Source of the DNA: Dermacentor variabilis
Taxonomy: Eukaryota; Arthropoda; Arachnida; Ixodida; Ixodidae
Assembly (NCBI RefSeq): GCF_050947875.1
Contig: NC_134574.1
Coordinates: 104,020,969-104,084,968 of the forward strand
Direction of reading: 5' to 3'
DNA length: 64,000 nt
In this document: piece after piece, positions 36,501-48,500 of the stretch
How the letters are laid out: each line of letters begins with the position of its first letter
Position numbering within the stretch: position 1 is the stretch's first letter
Notes under the pieces: generated by a model
Seen by the model: the letters and a program-made list of their open reading frames with translations, nothing else
Told to the model about the DNA's origin: nothing
The model's database searches: none
Position numbers and translations under genes: made by a program

Positions 36501-39500
36501 GGGGGTGGGCCATCCTGGATTTGGGGAGGATACGGGGGTGGGAGAACCTAAATTTGGGAGAAATATGGGGGGTGGGCCACCCTAACCATGGGGCTGATAT
36601 GGGGCTGCGTGAAGCTGAATCGGGGGTGATACGGGGGTGGGCTAAACTAAATGTGGGAGTGATTTGCGGTGGGCCATCCTAAATTTGAGGTGATAGAGGG
36701 CTGGGCTAGGCTAAGTTTGGGGCTGATATGGGGGTGGGCGAACCTGGATTTGGGGATGATATGGGGGTGGGCCAACCTAAATTTGGGGCTGACATGGGGT
36801 CGGGCTAACCTAACCATGGGGGTGATGCGCGGCTGGGCCAAGCTGAATTGGAGGGTAAAATATGGGTGGACTAACCTTAGTTGGTGGGCGATTTGCAGTG
36901 GGCCATCCTAAATTTGAGGTGATCGAGGGTTGCGCCAGCGTTAGTTTGGGGCTGATATGGGGATGGGCCAACCTAGATTTTCGGGTGGTATTGGAGTGGG
37001 CCAATCTAAATTTGGTGGTGTTGTGGAGGCGGGCCAATCTATATTTGGGGGTGATCCTACCTAAATGTGGGAGCAATCTCGGGGTCGGCCAATCTGAATT
37101 TGGGGGCGATATGGGGGTGGGCCAACCTAAATTTTGGGATCCGTCGGCTCGAAATTTGGAGGACGATTTATGGAAATTCGTCTGTGGACCAACTTGAAAA
37201 TTAGGGGTGGCCCAATTGAAATTCGGGTTTAAGCCAACTTGAGGTTTAAGGCTGGGCAAAAAGAAAATAGGGCGTGGCCGACTTTAAACTTGAGGGTGGG
37301 CCAATTGAAATTTGGGGGCCTGTTTACGAATAGTTAGACAACACCAGTGGTGTTTCCGCATATTTTTCATCATCGCAAAGTACGTACGTCAATACTTGTT
37401 ACCTATATCCCTCAAGGTGAGCTACCACTCGAGCCTTCCCAGCCGACTGAGCTAATGCTGTCATGGGTGTGCTCTCATCGTGACGACTGTGACGTTCAAT
37501 GTGGAGATCCACAAAAACAAATCGCAGACCGAGCTGACCATTTTGACACCAATGACATCGCTAACACTACTCGCTTGTGTTAGACGCAACACAAGCTTAC
37601 AACGATCATAATTAAACTTTCAATCGCACGCTAGTCGACACGTTCTCAGTGCAGAATTTCGTCAATCATCTGGATAGAAACCATGCTGGATGTTTTACTG
37701 TTATGTTGGGCCGTTTTTCACGAAAGCCTTTCCCACAAAGACAATATATTTTTGAGATTGACGAGGCAAGCTAGTACATAACTCATACGAAGCAAACGTA
37801 TAAAGGGTTATAGTGATTTCTCAAAAAATATGTTAGGTAAATAAGATTTCAGATGGTATTATTTGACCGGGCATGACAACGATTTCTTCCCGCCTGTCAC
37901 AGCGCTTTCACCGAAAACCTAATCATTTTGCTCAAACGCGTTGCCCCAATACTACATGTGCTGAAGGTAGAAAAGTGCGGTGCGTGGTCACAGCTTCAAA
38001 GCCAGTCTATTTTGTGTACTGTTGTTGATATTGTAGAAATGTGGAGTTCTCCTCTTCATAAGAGCACAAAAAGAAAAAAAATATTACAGATAGTAGCTGA
38101 GCGCAAAGTACATTGGAAGATCTGAAACCAGCAATTATTTTTAATTTGCGGGTTGGTCTTCCCTGCTGGTAGATTGCTGTCCGATCACTTCAACGAAGTT
38201 TGTTTGTGTGCAACTGCAGCAAAAACAAAGATACTACCATTTCATTGCGAGGACCTTTATGCCATTCACACGCACAATAAGGACACCAGATAATTGACAC
38301 TGTCAGTTTATAAACTGATTTTGTTTTGCTAATTTCAGTGTAGCGTGGTGTCTGCGAACGGAGTATTTTCTTAGTATCAGTCCAGTGTTAGCAGTGCGAA
38401 GCAGTTCGGTCTATCATCTCCGTGAGGCTATACTAGCCATTGTAGCGCTTGACTCCAGGCCAAGTGCTAAAAACTTGGTGTGCTTCGTCCTATCCGCAGG
38501 TGGTCCATCCATTCTGTTATGGTGGCCTCCTCCTCATTTTAGCTTCACCATCGCGAGAGTGCGCAGAGAAAGGAAGCTTTCTTCACTATCAGCCCCAGCG
38601 GGGTTCCACCACTCGTAACTGCTGCAATTTGCAGCAGTTACGGCAGGGCATGCTAACTACATCCTTAGTTTCACAATGGCTCATCATAATCATCATCAGC
38701 CTGGTTACGCCCACTGCAGGGCAAAGGTCTCACCCATACTTCTCCAACAACCCCGGTCATGTACTAATTGTGGCCATGCCGTGCCTGCAAACTTCTTAAT
38801 CTCATCCGCCCACCTAACTTTCTGCCGCCCCCTGCTACGCTTCCCTTCCCTTGGTATCCAGTCCGTAACCCTTAATGACCATCGGTTATCTTCCCTCCAC
38901 AATACATGTCCTGCCCATGCCCATTTCTTTTTCTTGATTTCAACTAAGATGTCATTAACTCGCGTTTGTTCCCTCACCCAATCTGCTCTTTTCTTACACC
39001 TTAACGTTACACCTATCATTCTTCTTTCCATAGCTCGTTGCGTCGTCCTCAATTTGAGTAGAACCCTTTTCGTAAGCCTCCAGGTTTCTGCCCCGTAGGT
39101 GAGTACTGGTAAGACACAGCTATTATATACTTTTCTCTTGAGGGATAATGGCAACCTGCTGTTCATGATCTGAGAATGCCTGCCAAATGCACCCTAGCCC
39201 ATTCTTATTCTTCTGATTATTTCCGTCTCATGATCCGGATCCGCCGTCACTACCTGCCCTAAGTAGATGTATTCCCTTACGACTTCCAGTGCCTCGGGGC
39301 CTATTGTAAATTGCTGTTCTCTTCCGAGACTGTTAAGCATTACTTTAGTTTTCTGCAAATTAATTTTTAGACCCACTCTTCTGCTTTGCCTCTCCAGGTC
39401 AGTGAGCATGCATTGCAATTGGTCCCCTGAGTTACTATGCAAGGCAATATCATCAGCGAATCGCAAGTTACTAAGGTATTCTCCATTAACCTTTATCCCC

Positions 39501-42500
39501 AATTCTTCCCAATCCAGGTCTCTGAATACCTCCTGTAAACACGCTGTGAATAGCATTGGAGATATCGTATCTCCCTGCCTGACGCCTTTCTTTATTGGGA
39601 TTTTGTTGCTTGCTTTATGGAGGACTATGGTGGCTGTGGAGCCGCTATAGATATCTTTCAGTATTTTTACATACGGCTCGTCTACACCCTGATTCCGTAA
39701 TGCCTCCATGACTGCTGAGGTTTCGACAGAATCAAACGCTTTCTCGTAATCAATGAAAGCTATATGTAAGGGTTTGTTATATTCCGCACATTTCTCTATC
39801 ACCTGCTTGATAGTGTCAATATGGTCTATTGTTGAGTACCCTTTACGGAATCCTGCCTGGTCCTTTGGTTGACCGACGTATAAGGTGTTCCTTATTCTAT
39901 TTGCGATTACCTTAGTAAATACTTTGTAGGCAACGGACAGTAAGCTAATCGGTCTGTAATATTTCTTATCTTTGGCATATCCTTTCTTATGGATGAGGAT
40001 TATATTAGCGTTCTTGCAAGATTCCGGTACGCTCGAGGTGATGAGGCATTGCGTATACAGGGTGGCCAGTTTTTCTAGAACAATCTGCCCACCATCCTTC
40101 AACAAATCTGCTGTAACCTGGTCCTCCCCAGCTACCTTCCCCTTTTGCATAGCTCCCAAGGCTTTATTAACCTCTTCCGGCGTTACTTGTGGGATTTCAA
40201 ATTCCTCTAGACTATTTTCTCTTCCATTAACGTCGTGGGTGCCACTGGTACTGTATAAATCTCTATAGAACTCCTCAGCCACTTGAACTATCTCATCCAT
40301 ATTAGTAATGATATTGCCGGCTTTGTCTCTTTACGCATACATCTGATTCTTGCCAATTCCTAGTTTCTTTACTGTTTTTAGGCTTCTTCCGTTCCTGAGA
40401 GCATGTTCAATTCTATCCATATTATATTTCCTTATGTCAGCTGTCTTACGCTGGTTGATTAACTTCGAAAGTTCTGCCAGTTCTGCGCGTGCTGCCACAA
40501 TGGCTATCGCGCGCAGAAAAAGTAGAGCTGTGGTCGCTATCACTACCACGAACCCATGTCAATGCAGATGTAAGTACCTGGAGGGGCTGGGCATGCTGAC
40601 TTCTGCGCTACGACCCGCCGCCGCCACCTCAGATTTTCTATGCATACCTGCTTCTTGTTTCTATTGCACACGCATGCAGGACAAACGCGGATAAGTAATT
40701 GGATTAGATTGGGAAAACGTTTATTGAGCCTGCAGTAAAGCGCGAAGGCGCGCTTCGGACGTGACCTACGTCGTCATCGTGGTGGTGTTAGGAATGGCCG
40801 TACGGGGTGGCAACGTGCCAGCTTTCAGCCCGCAGCACCTGTTCCAATCCCACCAGACAGGGCGCACTTCAGAGAACTGCGGATGACCGGCAGCCACGTG
40901 GCGCGCGGTCACCTCAGGAATGTGGTACTCGGCTGCGCCACCCGAGACAAAGCAGAGTTCTACGAAGCCCTCTGACGTCGGCTCCGGACCCTTTTCCCCT
41001 GTGCGTGTGTGCGGCACGTGTTTGTGAGCCCTCCGCCAGAAGGGCTGGTCCACGGGGACATCGAACTATGACGTCGAGCGGAGAGCTTATAAGCAGCGTT
41101 TACCGGCTGCTAGAGCGTGCTCGTCGTCGGGAGCTGAGTGCTCGTTGTCATGCGAGAAATGTACTAGTGAGCTGTGTGCTCGTAAGCTGTTTGCTGTATG
41201 ATAGTCTTGCGGGCTCCATATGGGAGTCGCGCTAAACTGCCAATGTATCTTCCTTAAAATGTTAATATGTAAATAAATCCTGCTCGCCTAGTCCTGTCGC
41301 CACAAGGTCCTCCCTACGGCTACGACTGCCGACTCTTACAGCGGGTGCTCTGCGAGGATCCCCGCTCGCCGTTGCCGGCTCACCAGGCTCCTGCCTAGCC
41401 ATCGCCTCGATGACCTGCTCGACGGCCTGTAGTTGTATTTCTTGGTCTTCGCTCCACGTTGCTTCCTCAAGCTGCGGCGGTATATGTCCTGAGTTAGCTT
41501 GGCTTGGATGTTTGGAGCAATCCCATAGCATGTGCTCGAATGTGGCCTTCTCCCTGGAGCACGCTCTGCACTTGTCATGGTGGTGCGATTCTGGTTACAT
41601 CCTATGCAATAGCGCCGGGCTTGGAAGTGTTCTCGTTTCTAGTTACCTGAACAGCGCGGCCTGCGACCTGCTGAGCCCTTTGCAGGGCGGCGGGAGAAGT
41701 CTACGGGGCAGCCGAAAGCCTTGGTCAGTTCGTTATAGGTGGTCATCCGGTCTTTGGCGCTGAAACACAGCGGGCAGCCATTGCCTTGGGCGCGGTCGGT
41801 TAATCCTCGCGCTCGGGCGTGTGCCGTTCCGTTGCGATTGGCATGCTTCTCCGACGCTTGTCCTGCGTGCTCCGGGAACCACTTGATTCGAGTCCTCTTG
41901 TCGCGGTATGCCTGTCGGAGCAGGACGCGTGCCGACGTTGGGGCAATTCTTCCTTTGGCGTAGTTCCTCACCGCCTGTCTGGAGTCGCTGAGGATCATGT
42001 GGTATTCTCGGGTCACGATGGCCAGGGCGATGGCTATTTCTTCTGCTTCCTCCACTTGCTTGCTCGATGTGCTGGCAGTCTCCCGCACGGAGTCGACCAC
42101 CGCGATCGCGAAGCAGTTGCGGCCGGCATATTCGGCTGCATCCACGTATCTGGCACCGGTGTCTTCCGCGTGCAGGTCCGTTAGTGCCTTGGCTATAGCG
42201 CGTCTTCTGCCTTCGTTGACTTCCGGATGCATGCTCTTCGGCAAGGGGTCAACCCGCGCGTTTCATCGTACGTGGTCGGGGACGGGGCATTTTGGTCCCT
42301 GCTGTTCATGATAACCGATGCCTAGACTGCACAGGATCTTTCTGCCGGCCTTTGTTGATGACAATCTTTCCAACTGAGCCGCTCTTTGCGCTTCGATGAC
42401 CTCGTCGAGCGTGTTGTGTATGCCCAGCTGGAGGAGACGTTTCATGTCGGTAGTTTCAAGTAGACCGAGGGGTGTCTTGTAAGCCCTCCGGATTAGGATG

Positions 42501-45500
42501 TCTAGCTTGTTCTTTTCGCTTTTCACCCACTTGTGGAAGGCTGCCACGTACACTGGCAGAGTACGAAGGAGTGTATAAGCCTGATGAAGTTTTCCTCCTT
42601 CATGACTCCCTTCTTGGTGGTAACGCGCTTGAGCAGTCTGCTGGCATTGGACGCCTCACCCATGCTGAGGGTGATGGTGTCTCCGTTCCTGCCGAGCGCT
42701 TCGATCGTCATGCCCAGGACTCGGATCTTGCTGACCGTCGGTATTGTGTTACCATCCCTGGTGCGGATCTTGATCTTTTCGTGTTTCCTTTGCTTCTTGA
42801 TTCTGTGCGTTTTGATCGGTTGGTAAAGCAGGAGCTCCAACTTACTTGGGGAGCAACGCAGTCCCGTACCTTCCAAGCTTTCTTCGATCGTGTCGACTGC
42901 CGTCTGTGGCGTGGATTTTGTGCGGGCATCACTGCCCCCGTCCACCCACAGCGTAATGTCGTCCGCGTATATCGTGTGCTTCAGTCCTTCAAGCTGGCGT
43001 AGTCTTTTGGCAACTTGAATCATAGCAAGAATAAATAGCATGGGTGAGATGACGGAGCCTTGGGAAGTGCCCTGGCTCCCTAATGTCTTCTGGTCCGTCT
43101 TCAGGTCGCCGAGTCTGAGCTCCGCCATCTGCCGGTGAGGATGCCTTTGAAATATTCGTACGACCTCTCGCCTAGGTTTAGATGCGATACCTGCGCGAGG
43201 ATGGCAGAGTGCGTAACTTTGTCGAAGGCGCTTTCTAAGTGGAGCCCGAGGACGGCTTTGGTGTCCCTAGTTTCGCCGTCGATGACCTGATGTTTGATAA
43301 GTAAAAAATCTCAGTGCCCTCCCACTCTCTGAAGAAATACGACCCGCAAAGCTGTGTATGTGGGTCCCTTAATGGCGAACTGCACCTCCGCCGTATGTCG
43401 GCACCGCGTTGCACTGTCTTCGGTATCGGCCCACGTATGGGGAGTGCTTAATGCCTGCTTCACCTCCGCCGCTGGTCGGCCTGGCATGGCGTTACATTCG
43501 GGATCAGCCCACGTATGGGGAGAGCTGAACGTTTGCTGCACCTCTGCTGCGGGTCAGGCCGGTATTATGCTATCTTCGGGATTTTGCTCTATACGCGGAC
43601 GCAATAGTGGGGAAAGTAGCCCTTAAGAGGAACCTTTAGCTCTGGTGGTCCTATATAAATACATGTAAAAGGAGAACTCGTTTTTCTCCACAACCACTGC
43701 ATCAAATTTTACAAGGTTTGTTGCACTTGAAAGAAATACTTAAAATCTAGTGACTATTGGTTTAAAATCTTTTATTTGGGTCATCATTTGTTTATTCAAA
43801 ATTGACAAAAATCACAAATTTTCAGAAAACGAAACCAACTTTACAACTCTGTCTTTCGGCAATCAAAACTGATATCACAATTCTGTACATTGCATCTAAC
43901 AGCACATCTAAAGCGGACAAAATTGATATAATACGCATGAATCTAAAAAAAATTAGTAATGTGGAAATGCAGCTTTTCCACAACCCTTGTTCACAACGTA
44001 ACGACTTCACGTAAGATATAAATCGGCATATTGGATTTGTCCGCTTTGAATTGTCTAAAGGATTCTGTTTACATAACCGCGATATCAGTTCTTGATGCGG
44101 AGTTATTAATTTGTAAACTTCGTGCTTCTGTATTTTTCGCACTTTTGAATTTTTGAAAATCTTTTACCAGAATTCAAGCCCTAAATAGAAATTTGCGCTT
44201 CTAATAGTCACTAGAATTTACCTTTCTCTCCCGAATCCAGCAAAATTTATTAAAATCGGCCCAGGGGTTATCTCAGAAAATCGTTTCGGCGTTTTACATT
44301 TATGTGAATAGGCCACGTCGGAATTGGCCCCGAGTTAAAGCATACTCTTAACGACTTCGTTGTAAAAAAAGTAATAAAAGAATAAAAGAAAAAAAATCGC
44401 CTCAGCCGTCAATATCGCCGCCTCAGATTTTGTCATGATGGCATCGCACCATCGGCACGGCTTCCTGAGCAGCTACCAAGCTGTTCCCTTTCGTTATCTT
44501 CCTTCGCTCGGCGGCAGTGCACTGTCTTGATGCCGACGACACGCTAAATCTGCACCATCATTCCGTCATGCATCGCTTCTGCGACCAAGCAAGCTTTCGG
44601 CGGCACACGTTCACGGCCGTATTGACACTAAACCTTTAAAATGCTTGCCTTCGAGAAAGCAGCGTGAATAAAAATGGAACGCGACTATGTGACCATGGGG
44701 AACATGTTCACGGGGCCATACTATTGATGACAGCACCACAAAAGGCTAGATGTGTTCAGGTTGGCTTTACAGGTTTGGAAGGAAAGACTGACGGGCTAGT
44801 TGCTTCATTATCACATTAAGAACAGCACTTAATGTTAGCGCAGTTGGTGTGTGGTTCCCCCTGTGTGTGTCCCGTCGTGAAGTGCTGTTCTTTCTTTGAC
44901 TTCACAGATGTTCTTTTTCTGCGTCAGTTACGTCTTCCAAGAGTGTTTACTTGGAAAATTTTTGTTCGCATTGCTCTTACAGAAGCATATTTAGTCGAAA
45001 TTTGTTCGTTTGGCTGCTTAATCTCGAGGACGGGCTCCAAACTGCTCATTTTCTTTAACCACGTAAAAACCCTTACTGAAAATTTAATTACGTAGCTTTG
45101 TTAATTACGCAAACAACTTCTCAACTTACTCCGCATCTAGAGGTTACCAATCTGAACACTTGAATGATAAAATGATGTTAACATTGTTTGCATCGTTCGA
45201 ATGGTTTTGTTTTGTGCAGTTAAAAGCAGCCGGCATATTGATGGTGCTGTAGACTTCTTATAAAGTAAGTGTGAAAGTTTGGACAGGTTATCTTGGCACA
45301 AATCAACTTCATGAGCTTAAGCACATGACCCAACCTTGCACGTCTGTCTTTACAACCGATTCTCATACATTATACAAGAAGCACCTCAGCGCTACGGTAC
45401 ATCCCACAAGGTGTGCGAGAACATTGTGCGCTCTCCCGACTAGGTTTCTGAGCGTTGGTGGCATCAGACTCGGTTTCCTGGCATCATAAGGAATAAAAAC

Positions 45501-48500
45501 AGCTTCCTGGAGGAAAGCATTGGGTACATTTTCAGCACTTTGTAACATATGGATCAGCACGGATATGTACGTTAGAACGAAAAGTACTGAAATATTAAGG
45601 TGAGGGTTTCGCTGCATGTATTTTGGCTGTCTAATGTTAAGATCTAAAGAAAAAAATGCTTTGATTTTGTGACAAATAATGCTGACATGAAATATGAGCT
45701 CCGACACAGTACCCGTGTTGGAACTGGCCCCTGGAATACAGGGCTACATTAAACCACGATATGCTGGTTTGATAAATACCAGTAATTGTAAAGTGGCTCG
45801 CTCTTGAATTTCCTGTATGTCAATCGGCGCCGCTGTGCAGTGTTGTGGGCCCTTTTTATACCACCAGCACTATGTTTCAGCTAATATTGAAAGCAACTGT
45901 ATTCCTTCTTTTAAGGGGGGGGGGGGGGTTAGCGTCTAACCACAGTTCCAAAGTTATCAGTTAGCTCAAGATGCGCCTGCATGTGTTTCTAATATCCAGT
46001 ATGTTGGCACCGATTCAATAGCGAAAGAGCGCTATCTTATCAGATTGCGCGCGTGAAGCGAATACTGGCGTACATTCTCCATCACATTTGCCGACCCGAG
46101 ATTGCGCTGCGATGTACGAGCATTCCAATCTGACGAACCGATGCCTTGATCCGTAGATCGGAATCAGAGGAAGCACTTTGCGCGCAGCCATCGGTATCTT
46201 TGAGTGTTATTTTCTTTTCCAGCGCAAGCTCATCTTATAATGAGTAACATTCGTGACTGACTCTTTTGGAAGTGTTTTGTTCTTCACATCACTACAACGT
46301 GAGAGTATAGAGGTGCTCCATCTTCATTGAGAGAATACTGGGAAATGGACTAGGCCTTTTCTTGCGTATGCGTTTACACATTAACCACACCAATTTATTT
46401 TCCATAACTTACGTTTTAATTTAGGGGGCTGTAAAGCACAGCAACCTTTTACTAACAGGATGTTTTATTAACAAAGAAAATTTAAATGCTTATTAGTTGG
46501 CTTTCACTTCATGGTAAAGAATTCCAATAAAGATCTACTTACGATAATTAAAAGCCTATCTGTTTGACAGCGTTTCATCTGAGTTCCCCTTTGCAAGGTA
46601 ATACAGACTTGCAGATTGTTCGTATTGGGCACCCTCGACATATGTCCAACCGCCAAAGAAAGGGTCATTCCGAATGTTTCATTTCAGGAAGGCGTGTTAC
46701 CCTCCTGTCTTTCATTCCCGTTCGCAAACACGCATAAGACGAAAGTGCTGCTTGAAGAGCGTCGTTAGTCCAAGCGAACTAGCTACCGTAACTCACCTCG
46801 CCTATATCGCTGTCATTTAGGCTTAGATAAGAAATATTATTATTTTAAACCGACGCATCACGAATCCAAAAAGAGCTGCGCGCGACCAGCCCAGCTAGGT
46901 TTCTTTCATTTCGTACATCGTCGTAGCGGCTAATAGTAGCTCACGAAGCAGAGCACTGAGTGTGGATATGGCAGAGAAGGTGTTCTATATAATGTCTCGT
47001 CACCCACCGAAAATTGCCCGCCGTGCTACTGGCCTTTCCTAGAAAATTGTATATGTGACGCCCAGCCATTTGGAACACAGCAGCTTTGTTTTGCGATGGG
47101 AGAGTCCAGGTGAGAGACGGGGTGGTTATGGAGATAAAGACACGCTATTTTCTGCAGTAACCTAGGCATGCATGGATGAATGCCTTTATTTATTGAGAAA
47201 AAGGAGGAGCAAGACTCAGTGGAAGCACGTCTCAGCAGACTGGGAAAGAAGCGGGGGACAAAGAGGAAAAGCTGGGGCCTGGGTGGCAGGCGAAGTCGCA
47301 GCTTCGAGGCGAGAGAATATAAGCAAGAGTGGGCGAAACCAGTTGAATTCCAGTGTAGATGTGTGATGTGCCGAGTAAATGATTGGAGTCACCGCCCAGC
47401 ATCCGTCCTTTGCGGCAGTATAAGCTCCCACCGTTCTTGGTAACAAACCTTTACTGAAAACCAACCTTCGCAATTACTTATTCATCAGCCATGCCTAGCC
47501 ACGTATTCCTTAGTGGCAGGGTCTGTGGATTACATCTACGCTGTCCCGACAAGTTACGACCATAACGTGGCACTTGCGGTTACGAATGCCATACTCGTGA
47601 CTCTTACTATGCTACTACTATACTGCGCGAATACTATAAACATGGGTTTAGTGCACAAGTTAGTGAACAGACATTTTAGAACCGCGTTTTTCGCCTTACA
47701 TACGCCCAACGCAAGCACCATTGTAGCATGTCACGGTGTGAGTCCCTTCAAGACAGAGACGCGAACGCAAACATAAGAACGTGTTAGAAGACAGGGTCTT
47801 GGGCCTCGTGCCAAACATATCCAAGCCAACAATATGTTAACAATCATGCCGTCGTTTCTATGCAAAGAGGTTGTGTATTTAAACTTCTGGAGTGACAGTC
47901 CAATCCGCCACCTACGGGAGCGCGTGAAGCCGCCGGGGGCCACATTGTTAGAGGAAAAGGAGTGCGGCCACAGTACGTGGCTGCGGTATACGCGCGACGC
48001 AACCTGTGCTTGCGGTTCTGCGATGAAAAAATAAAGTTAAACCACTTTAGGAAGTATATCAGTCCGCCATTTGGTGTCGCAGTTGTCAAAAATAAAATGT
48101 CATGGTGGTGGCTGCCTAGTGTGCTGTGTACAATATTGTTACGAGGAGTTGCGAAGAAATGGTTTTATTTACAGGAGAATTGGACGATGATGGTAGCGTG
48201 ATCGTAGTGCAGCCCGGCCTCTCTAACTCCTCGTTTTCTTCGTCCTCTCTTTCTTCTCTTCCTGTCCGTGCCTTTCGTATCTGTTAAATTTCCCCGCAAG
48301 CAGACGAAGCCCGTGGGGCGAGTCAGGATGTACAAGCAGGGTAGAAAGGCTTCAGGCGAGCAATATGAGTCAGCTGAGTTCTGCTTGATCGCCGACCATT
48401 GCACAGGAGGCGAGCTATGACGTAAGTGAGTTCGCTCAGGCGGTCCACAACTACAAATGGGCCTGAATATTGTGACAAGAACTTTTGGTACAATCCACGC

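Noticed and set aside
36284..37600. CRISPR-like array or coding repeat protein
   Set aside because: Units are contiguous 33-bp minisatellite copies without unique spacers, in a eukaryotic intron.
47513..47776. Possible membrane protein exon
   Set aside because: One hydrophobic run only; no convincing splice sites, partner exons or family resemblance.
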